Shown: positions 53,103-62,504 of the stretch, in pieces | Numbering within the stretch: the first letter of the stretch is position 1 | Layout of the letters: each line of letters starts with the position of its first letter | Source of the DNA: Mesosutterella faecium | Lineage (GTDB): Bacteria > Pseudomonadota > Gammaproteobacteria > Burkholderiales > Burkholderiaceae_F | Reading direction: 5' to 3' | Length of the DNA stretch: 64,000 nucleotides | NCBI RefSeq assembly: GCF_022809315.2 | Contig: NZ_JAKZJU020000001.1 | Location: 620,001-684,000 of the forward strand | Translations under genes and position numbers: made by a program | The notes under the pieces: model-generated | Database searches by the model: none | Told to the model about the DNA's origin: nothing | Seen by the model: only the letters and a program-made list of their open reading frames with translations

Positions 53103-53199
53103 GGGGGTGCTTGCTGCCAAGCGCCCCCATGGTACTACGGCAGCGTGAAAGCCCTCTGTAACAGAGGCTAAGCATAGTTTCCGTTTGTTACAAACGGAA
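53103..53199. repeat. Three consecutive inverted repeats upstream of tolB
   Basis: GGGGGTGCTTG...CAAGCGCCCCC (53103-53128), CCCTCTGTAACAGAGG (53152-53167) and TTCCGTTTGTTACAAACGGAA (53179-53199) follow one another in the 137-base gap between purH and tolB. The last two have short loops based on the same TTAC/GTAA tetramer. They may be terminators for purH, although no T-run follows, or RNA structures in the tolB leader. Confidence 0.5.
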
Positions 53200-53219
53200 G
53201 ACTTTACGCTGCTTTTTTA

Positions 53220-54776
53220 TCAGTGGCGGAAGTGCCGCTCTCCGGTAAAGACCATAGCGATGCCGCGCTCGTCGGCAGCCGCGATCACCTCGCTGTCGCG
53301 GATGGAGCCGCCCGGCTGGATGACGCAGGTCGCCCCGGCGTCGCAGATTACGTCCAGGCCGTCCCTGAAGGGGAAGAAAGCGTCCGAGGCGGCGGCGCTG
53401 CCCGCGAGCGACAGGCCGGACTCTTCGGCCTTCTGCTCGGCGATGCGGGCGGAGTCGACCCGGCTCATCTGGCCGGCGCCCACCCCGAGCGTCATGCCCG
53501 CGTGAGCGTAGACGATGGCGTTGGACTTGACCCAGCGGCAGACGCGCCAGGCGAACATCATGTCGGCGATCTGCTCCGAGGTCGGCTTCTTCTTCGTAAC
53601 AACCTTCAGCGCGGATTCCGGGCAGATCTGAGTGTCGGGAGTCTGCACCAGAAGACCGCCCCCTACCCGCTTCATGTCGAAGTCATTCTGGGCGTGACCT
53701 CCGGCCACCAGCAGCAGCCTGAGGTTCTTTTTCTGCTCGAGCAGGCCTTTTGCCTCCTCGGAGAAGGACGGTGCAATGACGACTTCCGCGAACTGCTTGC
53801 TCACGAGCGTCGCGGTTTCCAGGTCCACTTCGCGGTTGAAGGCGATAATGCCGCCGAAGGCCGACTTCGAATCGGTGCGGAAGGCTTTCTTATAGGCTTC
53901 GGCCGCGTTCAGGCCGATGGCCGCGCCGCAGGGGTTGGCGTGTTTGATGATCACGCAGGCGGGCATGTCGAACGAGCGGGCCATGTCCCAGGCCGTATCG
54001 GTGTCGGCGATGTTGTTGTAGGACAGCTCCTTGCCGTGCAGCTGGGTGTAGCCGGCCAGCAGCCCGGGGGCCACCTGCTGCTCGCGGTAGAAGGCGGCCT
54101 GCTGGTGGGGATTCTCGCCGTAGCGCATGTCCTGAACTTTCACCCACTGACGGTTGAGGACCTGCGGGAAGCGGGTGGCGGGCTTGTTGTCCTCGCCGAG
54201 CGAGGTGAGGTAGTTGGTGATCGCGCCGTCATAGCGGGCAGTGTGAGCGAACACTTTCTTTGCCAGGGCGAGGCGGGTTTCAGCGGTGACTTCGCCCTTG
54301 TTCCTGATTTCCTCGATGATGCGGCTGTAGTCAGTGGGATCGACTACGACGGCGACGGAAGCGTGGTTCTTCGCCGCCGCGCGGATCATGGTGGGACCGC
54401 CGATGTCGATGTTCTCAATTGCCTGGGCGAACGTGCAGTCCGGGCGGGCGATGGTCTGCTCGAACGGATAGAGATTCACGACGACCAGGTCGATCGGATC
54501 GATGCCGTGCTCCTGCAGCGCCTTCATGTGCTCCGGGCAGTCCCTGCGGGCGAGGATTCCGGCATGGATCTTCGGGTGAAGAGTCTTCACACGGCCGTCG
54601 AGCATTTCGGGAAATCCCGTGTAGTCGGCGACCTCCTCGACCTCAACCCCCTCTTTTTCCAACAGCCTGGCAGTGCCCCCCGTAGAAAGCAGATGGAACC
54701 CCAGGGAGACGAGTTCCTTTGAAAACTCAACGATTCCGGTTTTGTCGGAAACGCTGATCAGAGCTTGCTTTTTCAT
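53220..54776 (-). CDS. purH: Bifunctional AICAR transformylase / IMP cyclohydrolase
   Basis: PurH carries out the last two steps of IMP synthesis. The 518-residue protein has an N-terminal MGS-like cyclohydrolase domain ([39 protein letters not shown]), and a C-terminal transformylase domain with the [11 protein letters not shown] (Lys-His) motif and the final [23 protein letters not shown]. Full length. It overlaps fis by ATGA, the conserved fis-purH pair, with AAAGGA before its start. Confidence 0.97.
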   Translation of the reverse strand: MKKQALISVSDKTGIVEFSKELVSLGFHLLSTGGTARLLEKEGVEVEEVADYTGFPEMLDGRVKTLHPKIHAGILARRDCPEHMKALQEHGIDPIDLVVVNLYPFEQTIARPDCTFAQAIENIDIGGPTMIRAAAKNHASVAVVVDPTDYSRIIEEIRNKGEVTAETRLALAKKVFAHTARYDGAITNYLTSLGEDNKPATRFPQVLNRQWVKVQDMRYGENPHQQAAFYREQQVAPGLLAGYTQLHGKELSYNNIADTDTAWDMARSFDMPACVIIKHANPCGAAIGLNAAEAYKKAFRTDSKSAFGGIIAFNREVDLETATLVSKQFAEVVIAPSFSEEAKGLLEQKKNLRLLLVAGGHAQNDFDMKRVGGGLLVQTPDTQICPESALKVVTKKKPTSEQIADMMFAWRVCRWVKSNAIVYAHAGMTLGVGAGQMSRVDSARIAEQKAEESGLSLAGSAAASDAFFPFRDGLDVICDAGATCVIQPGGSIRDSEVIAAADERGIAMVFTGERHFRH

Positions 54777-55087
54777 GTCGGATTTCCTTTAAAAAGGCCC
54801 TGCTGGAGCAGCCCGTAATGCTTCAGGCGCTTGCGCAGGGTATTTCGATTAATACCCAGAATTTCTGCTGCGGCGCACTGGTTGCCGTGGCAGCGCCGCA
54901 TAATGTATTCGAGAAGGGGCAGCTCCACCGCCGACAGTACCATTTCGTGCACCCGCGTGGGATGCACGCCCTCGAAGCTGTCAAAATACTCGTCCAGCAT
55001 CTCGGTCAAAGCCGTGCGGAGAGGCGTTGTGTTTTGGTCAGGCACGCGGATCAGGACCCCGGTTGCGGCCCGTAGCCGCTTTTCCAC
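54773..55087 (-). CDS. fis: DNA-binding protein Fis
   Basis: Nucleoid-associated protein and activator of stable RNA genes. The core (about residues 30-95) matches Fis: [34 protein letters not shown], then the helix-turn-helix [26 protein letters not shown]. 104 residues with the GTG at 55087; most Fis proteins have 77-98, so a start at the in-frame GTG 14 codons later is quite possible. It lies between dusB and purH, as in many proteobacteria. Confidence 0.92.
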   Translation of the reverse strand: MEKRLRAATGVLIRVPDQNTTPLRTALTEMLDEYFDSFEGVHPTRVHEMVLSAVELPLLEYIMRRCHGNQCAAAEILGINRNTLRKRLKHYGLLQQGLFKGNPT

Positions 55088-55127
55088 TGCGGGCGGGCGG
55101 ATGATGAAAACGTTCCCCCATCATAAA

Positions 55128-56096
55128 TCACATCGCGGCTTTCTCAAAGAATTCCGTCAGTTTTTCCTTCACTGCCCCGGGGTCGGAAAGCGCGAGCAGC
55201 GGCGGCGCGAGCGGCGCCGCCCCCTCAGTGCGCCGGAGGTACCACAGCAGGTGCTTGCGGAACGTGCGCAGGCCTGGCCCCTCCCCGTAAAAGCGCAGGT
55301 GCCGATCCATATGGCCGAGGATCACCCGCAGCCGCTCCCCTGGCGATGGCTGCCCCGGATCGGCGTTTCCGCAGAACACGGCCGACATCCGGGCGGGCAG
55401 CCAAGGGTCTCCCAGGCAGCCTCGCCCCACCATGATCCCGTCCGCCCCGGTGTAGTCCATGACCCGAAGGGCTTTGTCAACGGAGTCGATGTCGCCGTTG
55501 GCGATGACGGGAATGCTCAGGCTGCGTTTGATCCGCCTCACGGTTTCGTACTCTGCCCGGCCCGCATAGCCCTGCATCCGGGTCCGGCCGTGGACTGTGA
55601 TCAGGCTCACGCCGAGCTGTTCGGCGCGCTGCGCGATGTCTAGCGCGTTTTTATGGTCCTCATCCCAGCCGGTGCGAAGCTTGAGCGTCACCGGAACGCG
55701 GGCCGCCTCTCGGACCGCCCGTATGACCTGCAGCGCCAGCTCCTCGTTTTTCATCAGTGCAGCCCCGCACTCGGTCCGGCAGACCTTTTTCGCGGGACAG
55801 CCCATGTTGATGTCGATGACCTGCGCCCCGAGTCCCTCGACGAAGCGGGCGGCCCGGGCCATCCACGCCGGGTTCGCGCCCAGCAGCTGCACGATCCTCA
55901 GGCCGGCGCCTTCGCCGAAGGATACGCGGAGCTGAGATTCCTCGGAGCCAAGCAGCCCGGGGTTGGCCGAGACCATTTCGCCTTCCGGGCAGCAGTTCCC
56001 AAGCGACAATACGGTCTGCCGGAAAGGCAGGTCCGAGAAACCGGCCATGGGGGCAGTGAAGACCTGCGAACCGACTTCCGCCGATCCAATCCACAT
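55128..56096 (-). CDS. dusB: tRNA-dihydrouridine synthase B
   Basis: A flavin enzyme that reduces uridine in the tRNA D-loop. The 322-residue protein has the FMN-binding TAPMAGFSDLPFRQ start, the family signature INMGCPAKKVCRTECGAAL with the catalytic Cys, LKLRTGWDEDHKNALDIA, ITVHGRTRMQGYAG and ANGDI followed by GADGIMVGRGCLGDPW. The true N-terminus MWIGSAEVGSQVF gives the ATG at 56096, just after the murU stop. dusB-fis is a conserved pair. Confidence 0.95.
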   Translation of the reverse strand: MWIGSAEVGSQVFTAPMAGFSDLPFRQTVLSLGNCCPEGEMVSANPGLLGSEESQLRVSFGEGAGLRIVQLLGANPAWMARAARFVEGLGAQVIDINMGCPAKKVCRTECGAALMKNEELALQVIRAVREAARVPVTLKLRTGWDEDHKNALDIAQRAEQLGVSLITVHGRTRMQGYAGRAEYETVRRIKRSLSIPVIANGDIDSVDKALRVMDYTGADGIMVGRGCLGDPWLPARMSAVFCGNADPGQPSPGERLRVILGHMDRHLRFYGEGPGLRTFRKHLLWYLRRTEGAAPLAPPLLALSDPGAVKEKLTEFFEKAAM

Positions 56097-56103
56097 AAGG
56101 TTC

Positions 56104-56799
56104 TCAGTCCTCCAGCTGCTGCGGGGTCCCGATGTTTTTCCACAGCCCGCGGAATACTTCGCCCGTGACCCGCCCCTGGTCGCAGAAACGGTAGAGCCAG
56201 GGAAAGAGCTTGCAGGGGCGAATCTCGACGTCCCTGAAGATTCTGGGCGAGTAAAGCCCGATGCTGGCGAAGGTGTACTGCCGCGGAGTGCGCCGCACCA
56301 GCCCGGCTGTGAGCGCCATGTCGCCCTGCGGGTGGAAGCTCGGGTTATCCACGAGCACCAGATGCGCGTCGGCCTCGCCCCGGGCGAGCTTGCCGGCGCG
56401 GGCCGCGAGGGCCCCATAGTCGAAGTCCGTGACGATGTCGCCTGCGGCGACGATAAAGGGGGTTTGGCCGTCAGGCGAGAGAAGCGGAAGCGCCCGCGCG
56501 ATGCCGCCCAGGGTTTCGAGCGCGTCGGCCTCCGTGTCGCCCTCTCGGGAGTACTCGATCATCAGGCCGCGGTCCGATCCGTCTCCCAGCGCGGCCGGAA
56601 ACTGATCTGCCAGGTGGGCGGTGTTCACAACGAAATGCCTCACGCCGCCCCTGGCCATGGCCTCTATCTGCCAGTCTATCAGGCGCTTGCCGTGGTACCG
56701 GAGCAAGGGCTTTGGGGTGCGGTCTGAAAGCGGGCGCATCCGCTTCCCTCGGCCCGCCCCCAGGATCAGGGCCCGTACGGGCGGGTTCAGTAGGTCCAC
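56104..56799 (-). CDS. murU: N-acetylmuramate alpha-1-phosphate uridylyltransferase
   Basis: MurU makes UDP-MurNAc from recycled MurNAc-1-phosphate, bypassing the fosfomycin-sensitive step. The 231-residue nucleotidyltransferase begins ALILGAGRGKRMRPLSDRTPKPLL (nucleotide loop; the canonical form is AGRGERMRPLT), followed by VNTAHLADQ, FIVAAGDIVTDFDY and FHPQGDMALTAGL. The start is GTG, overlapping amgK by 13 bases. AmgK and MurU act in succession, so the operon fits. Confidence 0.93.
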   Translation of the reverse strand: MDLLNPPVRALILGAGRGKRMRPLSDRTPKPLLRYHGKRLIDWQIEAMARGGVRHFVVNTAHLADQFPAALGDGSDRGLMIEYSREGDTEADALETLGGIARALPLLSPDGQTPFIVAAGDIVTDFDYGALAARAGKLARGEADAHLVLVDNPSFHPQGDMALTAGLVRRTPRQYTFASIGLYSPRIFRDVEIRPCKLFPWLYRFCDQGRVTGEVFRGLWKNIGTPQQLED

Positions 56800-57824
56800 T
56801 GTTCGCTCCCCGAGGGACCTTCAAGACGGTCGAAGATTGTGAGCAGGGGGCGCAGTTGCCCGTAACGGCCGGCCACATGCCGAACGTACGCCACGAACCG
56901 GGGCGTGTCCTTGAGGTAGCGGGGCTTGTGATCCCTGTAATTCAGCCGTGCGAAGATGCCCAGAACCTTGAGGTGGCGCTGCAGGCCCGACCATTCAATC
57001 TGCTGCCAGAACTGCCTGAAATCGCGGGGCACGGGCAGACCAGCCCGCCTCGCCTTCTCCCAGTAGCGGATTGAGACGTCGAGAGTAAAGGATTCGTCCC
57101 ACGAGATGAAGGCGTCGCGCATGAGGCTCGCGATGTCGTAGGAGACGGGGCCATAGAGCGCGTCCTGGAAGTCAAGGACTCCGGGCATGGGATCGGAAAC
57201 CATCAGGTTGCGCGGCATAAAGTCGCGGTGGACGATGACGCGGCCCTCCGAGAGCATGCTCGAGACCAGTCTGTCGCAGACTCCCTGCCAGATTTTTTCC
57301 TCGGTTTCGTCAAAGTCGCTGCCGCGGTGCCGCCGCACGTACCACTCGGGGAAAAGCGAGAGCTCGCCGCGGAGCTTTTCCTCCGAGTATTCCGGGACGA
57401 TGCCCGGTTCGCTCACGGTCTGCAGCGCGGTCAGGGCTGTGGTGGCCGCGTCGAAGAGGCCCGGAGCACAGCCCCGGTCTTTGAGAAGGCGGTCCAGGCA
57501 GGTTTCCCGCCCAAGATCGGAGAGCAGCATGAATCCCTGCCGGGGATCGGCCTCGTAGATGTGCGGTACGTTCAGCCCTGCCCTTACGCAGACAGCGTCC
57601 ATGCGGATGAAGGGGGCGATCGGTTCTTTTTCGGGCGGTGCGTCCATCACGATGTAGGACTGCGGCTGCGTCCCGGAGGCGATGCGGAAATAGCGCCGGA
57701 AGCCGGCATCTGACGAGGCCGGGGCGATGGTTTCCAGCCTGAGGCTGTAACGTTGCGCGTGGCCCGAGAGCCACCCTTTCAGCAGTCCGAGACGTTCATC
57801 TGCGGTTTTTATATCTTCTGGCAT
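56787..57824 (-). CDS. amgK: N-acetylmuramate / N-acetylglucosamine anomeric kinase
   Basis: AmgK phosphorylates the anomeric position of MurNAc and GlcNAc for cell-wall recycling. The 345-residue aminoglycoside-phosphotransferase-like kinase has SSDAGFRRYFRI and the Lys-equivalent region near the N-terminus, the catalytic loop VIVHRDFMPRNLMV and the metal motif VLDFQDALYGPVSYDIASL. AAGGAG lies 6 bases before the ATG. It heads amgK-murU-dusB-fis-purH and is divergent from lptD, as in Pseudomonas. Confidence 0.94.
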   Translation of the reverse strand: MPEDIKTADERLGLLKGWLSGHAQRYSLRLETIAPASSDAGFRRYFRIASGTQPQSYIVMDAPPEKEPIAPFIRMDAVCVRAGLNVPHIYEADPRQGFMLLSDLGRETCLDRLLKDRGCAPGLFDAATTALTALQTVSEPGIVPEYSEEKLRGELSLFPEWYVRRHRGSDFDETEEKIWQGVCDRLVSSMLSEGRVIVHRDFMPRNLMVSDPMPGVLDFQDALYGPVSYDIASLMRDAFISWDESFTLDVSIRYWEKARRAGLPVPRDFRQFWQQIEWSGLQRHLKVLGIFARLNYRDHKPRYLKDTPRFVAYVRHVAGRYGQLRPLLTIFDRLEGPSGSEQWTY

Positions 57825-57942
57825 GGCTCCTTTGCGCCTTCTTGCTTTCGTGATTCTGAAATTCTACGAATTTGGGACTGACAGTGGAACTTCCGGCCCG
57901 CCCGAATCGCCGGGGTTCCGTGTGAGGCCCGCCTTCAGCCCG

Positions 57943-57948
57943 TATAAT
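57943..57948 (+). promoter_or_regulatory. Candidate -10 box of the lptD operon
   Basis: A perfect TATAAT lies 39 bases before the ATG I chose for lptD. No good -35 is visible at 16-18 bp. If transcription starts near 57955, the in-frame TTG at 57957 would be leaderless, which supports the ATG at 57987. Confidence 0.42.
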
Positions 57949-57986
57949 CCACTTGTTTGCTTACAACGATCCGGGTTTACCGGCAA

Positions 57987-60290
57987 ATGGGCGCTAGCAG
58001 CTTGAATCAATCAGCCAAAATCAGATTCCCGCGGGGAGGCGGCCTGGCCGCAGCTGTGGCCGCGGCGTGCATGGCCCAGCCGGCTTTCGCCGCGCTGCAG
58101 CTGCACTCCATCTCGGAGCTCGATGAGTCCCCGGCGGGCGTCGTGGAAAACCCTTCGACCTATGCACGCGCCAACGACGTCACCGGCAGTCCCCAGGACG
58201 TGCTCCACCTGATCGGCAACGCGGAGATCCGCCGCGGGGGCGCCACGCTCAAGGGCGACCGCCTCACCTACACGCAGGAGACCGACGAGGTGGTGGCAAG
58301 GGGCGGCGTGCTGCTGTCCAAGAACGGCGCCACTTTTACCGGTCAGGAGGCAAACTACCGGATTGACGCGCAGTCCGGCAGCATGCCCGACGCGGACTAT
58401 ACCTTCGAGGCCCGGGGGCTGCGGGGCTGCGCAAAGCAGGTGGAGTTCATCGACGGCAGCCATATCTCAATGGCCGATGCGCTGATCACATCGTGCCCCA
58501 AGGGCAGCAAGTCCTGGTGGGTGTCGCTTGATCAGCTGGACCTCGATCAGGGCGACTCCTCGGCCCTGGGCCGCTGGGCATCGCTCTATCTGGGCGGCGT
58601 CCCCGTCTTCGGCTTCCCCTGGTTTGACTTTCCCATCGGGCAGGAGCGCAAGTCCGGGTTCCTCACCCCCAGCATGACGATGAGCACCAGCAAGGGCCTG
58701 CAGATCAGCATCCCCTATTACTGGAACATCGCCCCCAACTATGACTACACGCTCATTCCTGACATCATGACCAAGCGCGGCGTGATGCTGGAAAACGAGT
58801 TCCGCTATCTGCAGCCTAATTACTCCGGGAAGATCAATTACAACTGGATGTACCACGACCGGGACCGCGACGAGCGCCGCTACGGGCTGCATTTCGAACA
58901 CCGCTACAGCCGCAGCGGCTTCTATGCGGGTGTGAACTACAACCGGGTTTCCGACGACAAGTTCATCGACGACTTCTCGGGCACTATCCGCGAATCGTCC
59001 GAAAAGGTGCTCAACCAGGATGCCTGGATGGGATACGGGCAGGACTTCTGGAATTTCAACGCCCGCGTCACAAAGAACCAGACGCTTGAGAACAAGGGCT
59101 ACTGGGAGCCGTACTCGCGCGTCCCGCAGTTCACCTTCAACACCTACAAGGGCGACCTCTACGGCATAGAGTACACGGGGAAGATCGAGGCAACCCGCTT
59201 CACCCACCCGAGCAGGCAGCGCCCCGACGGCGACCGCTTTGTGATCGACCAGGCCGTAAGCTACCCGCTTCGCGGCTCCTGGTGGTTCATGGAGCCCAAG
59301 GCCCGGTGGATCGGCACTTGGTACAACATGAAGGACAGCCACCCGGTCATGGGCGCAACTCCTCTGGACAGCAGTCCGAGCCGTACTCTGCCGATATTCT
59401 CTATCGACTCAGGGCTGATTTTCGACCGCGAGACCTCCTGGCTTGGGCACAACGCCGAGCAGACCCTGGAGCCGAGGCTGTTCTATTCCTACATTCCCTA
59501 CCGCGACCAGAGCAGGATGCCCGTGTTCGACACGACAGTGTCGGATCTGAACATCGCGCAGCTTTTCCAGGAAAGCGTCTTTTCGGGGTATGACCGCATC
59601 AGCGAGGCGAACCAGCTCACCGCGGCCCTTACGTCGCGCTACCTGGACTCCGCTTCGGGCATCGAGTGGTTCCGCGGAACGATCGGCCAGCGCTTTTACT
59701 TCTCCGATCAGCGCGTTGCGCTCCAGGATTTCTACACCGGGGCCCGCGGGGGCGTCCGCACGGATTCCCACAGCGACCTGCTGGGAAGCGTGGGGGTCCG
59801 CTTCACGAAAAGCCTGACTGCCGACGGCACCATCCAGTACTCGTCGTCTGACAAGCGCATCTCGAGGGCCTATGCGGGGTTCCGCTGGAATCCCCGCCCG
59901 TCTTCCACCCTGAGCCTTTACTATCGGTACAACTACGCTCCCGGTGACTACTACAACAACATCAAGCAGGTCGATTTCGGCGTGCAGTGGCCGCTCACCG
60001 GCAACCTTTACGCAGTGGGGCGCTGGAATTACTCTTTCCGGGGCAGTCACATCATCGAGGCCCTTGGCGGCGTCGAGTACCACGGGGACTGCTGGACGCT
60101 CCGGACCGTCCTCCAGCGCTACGTGACCTCCACGGACAAATACGACAACACTTTCTTCATCCAGCTCGAGCTGAATGGCCTGGGTTCGATTGGCACCAGC
60201 CCTGTCTCAGAGCTTCGCAACGGCATCCCCGGTTATCAAAACGCAAGCCCCGTTCCCAGTGCAACAGGGCGCTATGAATACTATGACTAA
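57987..60290 (+). CDS. lptD: LPS assembly outer-membrane protein LptD
   Basis: 767 residues: signal peptide (to about residue 35, AQPAFA), a periplasmic OstA-like beta-taco (about 40-170; NAEIRRGGATLKGDRLTYTQETDEVVARGGVLL), and a large outer-membrane barrel (about 180-730; YYWNIAPNYDYTLIPDIMTKRG and similar). With LptE it inserts LPS at the cell surface. Mature cysteines are Cys148, Cys170 (TSCPKGS, equivalent to E. coli Cys173) and Cys702 (GDCWTL, equivalent to Cys725); the N-terminal Cys31 and a consecutive Cys-Cys pair are absent. It overlaps surA by 17 bases. Confidence 0.95.
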   Translation: MGASSLNQSAKIRFPRGGGLAAAVAAACMAQPAFAALQLHSISELDESPAGVVENPSTYARANDVTGSPQDVLHLIGNAEIRRGGATLKGDRLTYTQETDEVVARGGVLLSKNGATFTGQEANYRIDAQSGSMPDADYTFEARGLRGCAKQVEFIDGSHISMADALITSCPKGSKSWWVSLDQLDLDQGDSSALGRWASLYLGGVPVFGFPWFDFPIGQERKSGFLTPSMTMSTSKGLQISIPYYWNIAPNYDYTLIPDIMTKRGVMLENEFRYLQPNYSGKINYNWMYHDRDRDERRYGLHFEHRYSRSGFYAGVNYNRVSDDKFIDDFSGTIRESSEKVLNQDAWMGYGQDFWNFNARVTKNQTLENKGYWEPYSRVPQFTFNTYKGDLYGIEYTGKIEATRFTHPSRQRPDGDRFVIDQAVSYPLRGSWWFMEPKARWIGTWYNMKDSHPVMGATPLDSSPSRTLPIFSIDSGLIFDRETSWLGHNAEQTLEPRLFYSYIPYRDQSRMPVFDTTVSDLNIAQLFQESVFSGYDRISEANQLTAALTSRYLDSASGIEWFRGTIGQRFYFSDQRVALQDFYTGARGGVRTDSHSDLLGSVGVRFTKSLTADGTIQYSSSDKRISRAYAGFRWNPRPSSTLSLYYRYNYAPGDYYNNIKQVDFGVQWPLTGNLYAVGRWNYSFRGSHIIEALGGVEYHGDCWTLRTVLQRYVTSTDKYDNTFFIQLELNGLGSIGTSPVSELRNGIPGYQNASPVPSATGRYEYYD

Positions 60291-61659
60291 AAAGATCTTC
60301 GCTCACCTTCTTCTGACCGCGGCGCTTGCGGCTCCTTTTGCCGCCGGGGCGGCGGATCCGGCTCCTGCGGCGGGCACGGCGCAGCAGCCTGCCGCCGCGC
60401 AGCCCGCGAGGCAGGCCGAGGGCCGTCCCCTTGATGAAATAGCCGCCGTGGTCAACGATGACGTGATCACCGAGTACGAGCTCCAGCAGCGCATCCATAT
60501 GGCCGCGCTCAACCTGCGGCGCCAGAACATCAAGCTGCCGCCCATGCAGAGCCTGCGCAGCCAGGTGCTCGACCAGCTCATCATCGACAAGGCCATCCTG
60601 CAGCGCGCCCATGAAACGGGCATCCGTGTCGATGACCAGATGGTAAGCGCCGCCATAGAACAGATCGCGGCCAACAACAAGGTGACGGTCGAGAAGATGC
60701 GCAGCGAGCTTGCAGCTGACGGTGTTCCGTTCCAGGCCTTCCGCGAGCAGATCCGGCGCGACATCATCGGCCAGCGGCTCAGGGAGCGCGAAGTGGACTC
60801 GCAGATCCATATTCCTGAGTCTGAAATCGACGCTTACCTTGCCGAGCAGAACGGCTTTGCGGGAGGCGAGGGCTCGGCCACGGAGTACAAGGTGAGCCAC
60901 ATCCTGATCCCGCTGGAGGCGGGAACGGACGCGGCCAAGGCCCAGGCCGAAGCTGAGTCGGTCCTGAAGCGGGCCAGGGCGGGAGAGGACTTCGCCTCGC
61001 TGGCGGCCTCCTACTCCCGGGCGAGCGACAGCATGCAGGGCGGCGAGCTCGGATGGCGCACGAGCCAGGCCATGCCCACGGTGCTCTGGGACGCCGTGAA
61101 GTCCAACCCCGCCAAAGGCGTCGTAGCGATGAGCCGCAATAGCTCGGGCTTCCACATCGTGAAGATCAGTGATGTCCGAAACGGCATGGCGGCCCGCGCG
61201 GCGGCTCATACGGTGCAGATGACGCATGCCCGCCACATCCTCATGCAGGTCTCTCAGCTCACCCCTGAGGCCACGATCCTGTCCCGGCTCAATGACATCC
61301 GCAGCAAGATCGTCTCCGGACAGGCGGATTTCCAGACGATGGCGAGGCTGCATTCCGTCGACGGCACCTCCACCCGCGGTGGCGATCTGGGATGGCTGCA
61401 GGCCGGAGATACGGTTCCGGAGTTCGAATCGGCCATGAACAAGCTGAAGATTGGCGAGATCTCCCAGCCGGTGAAGTCCCGCTTTGGCTATCACCTGATC
61501 CAGGTCGAGGAGCGCAAGCAGGCTCAGTCCGACCCCAGGCGCGAACGGCTCGCGGCCATGCAGGCCCTTCGCGAAAAGAAGCTCGGCGAGGCGGTGAACA
61601 ACTGGCGGCGCGAGCTGCGCGACAAAGCCTATGTCGAAATCCGCCACTATGACGACTAG
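60274..61659 (+). CDS. surA: Periplasmic chaperone and peptidyl-prolyl isomerase SurA
   Basis: The 461-residue chaperone escorts outer-membrane proteins, including LptD, to BAM. The signal peptide ends near residue 23 (APFAAGA) and is followed by an Ala/Pro/Gln-rich linker; the N-terminal SurA domain (LDEIAAVVNDDVITEYELQQRIHM), two parvulin domains (YKVSHILIPLE... and QMTHARHILMQVS...SVDGTSTRGGDLGWL), and a C-terminal helix (AMQALREKKLGEAVNNWRRELRDKAYVEI). I chose the first ATG of MNTMTKK. The usual pdxA does not follow; rsmA is next. Confidence 0.95.
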   Translation: MNTMTKKIFAHLLLTAALAAPFAAGAADPAPAAGTAQQPAAAQPARQAEGRPLDEIAAVVNDDVITEYELQQRIHMAALNLRRQNIKLPPMQSLRSQVLDQLIIDKAILQRAHETGIRVDDQMVSAAIEQIAANNKVTVEKMRSELAADGVPFQAFREQIRRDIIGQRLREREVDSQIHIPESEIDAYLAEQNGFAGGEGSATEYKVSHILIPLEAGTDAAKAQAEAESVLKRARAGEDFASLAASYSRASDSMQGGELGWRTSQAMPTVLWDAVKSNPAKGVVAMSRNSSGFHIVKISDVRNGMAARAAAHTVQMTHARHILMQVSQLTPEATILSRLNDIRSKIVSGQADFQTMARLHSVDGTSTRGGDLGWLQAGDTVPEFESAMNKLKIGEISQPVKSRFGYHLIQVEERKQAQSDPRRERLAAMQALREKKLGEAVNNWRRELRDKAYVEIRHYDD

Positions 61660-61712
61660 CCTTCCGGGCCGCTGAGCAGCCTGAAGCCGGTTTTTCCAAA
61701 AGGCGTCTTTTT

Positions 61713-62504
61713 ATGCCGCTTAAACTCGAGGGCCATCACGCCAGAAAGCGTTTCGGCCAGAACTTCCTGAATGACCGGCACTGGATCGGCCGGATCATCG
61801 ACAGCATCGATCCCCGCCCGGGTGAGGCACTGGTGGAGATCGGTCCGGGCCAGGCCGCTCTCACGAAAGAGGTGATCGGGCGGGCCGGGCACGAGACCGC
61901 CGTCGAGATAGACCGGGATCTGGCCGCGTGGCTGCGCGGTCTTTTCACCGAGGCAGAACTCACGCTGATTGAGGCTGACGCGCTTGTGCTGGACTGGAGG
62001 TCGATCCTTCCGGGCCGTAAGCTGAGGATTTTCGGCAACCTTCCCTACAACATCTCAAGTCCGATTCTTTTTGCTCTCGCGGCAGTTGCGGACCGGGTCG
62101 AGGACCAGCATTTCATGCTCCAGAGAGAGGTCGTCGAGCGGATGGTATGCCCGCCGGGCAGCAGGACCTACGGGAGGCTCTCTGCCATGCTGCAGCGCAG
62201 CTACAGGATGGAGAAGCTTTTCGACGTGCCGCCCGGGGCTTTCACCCCGTCCCCCAAGGTGACATCCTCTGTCGTGCGCATGGTGCCGCTCGCGAGAAAC
62301 CCCGGGGTGGACGACGAGCTGTATGCCGAGGTAGTGGCGGCAGCGTTCGGCATGAGGCGGAAGACTCTTCGAAACGCGCTCTCGAAACTGCTGACGGCCG
62401 AGCAGATCGAATCCGCAGGAATCGACCCGGGGGCCCGGGCCGAGACTTTGTCAGTCGGCCAGTTCGAGGCGCTCGCCGCTGCTCTTGGGCGGACCAGGGC
62501 CTAG
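61713..62504 (+). CDS. rsmA: 16S rRNA dimethyladenosine transferase (KsgA)
   Basis: RsmA dimethylates A1518 and A1519 of 16S rRNA late in 30S assembly. The 263-residue protein has ARKRFGQNFLNDRHWI at the start, the SAM loop EIGPGQAALTKEVI, the catalytic IFGNLPYNISSPIL, and the C-terminal rRNA-binding helices (FGMRRKTLRNALSKLL). It is 53 bases after surA, the lptD-surA-(pdxA)-rsmA order. Its end overlaps the convergent metallopeptidase gene by four bases. Confidence 0.96.
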   Translation: MPLKLEGHHARKRFGQNFLNDRHWIGRIIDSIDPRPGEALVEIGPGQAALTKEVIGRAGHETAVEIDRDLAAWLRGLFTEAELTLIEADALVLDWRSILPGRKLRIFGNLPYNISSPILFALAAVADRVEDQHFMLQREVVERMVCPPGSRTYGRLSAMLQRSYRMEKLFDVPPGAFTPSPKVTSSVVRMVPLARNPGVDDELYAEVVAAAFGMRRKTLRNALSKLLTAEQIESAGIDPGARAETLSVGQFEALAAALGRTRA

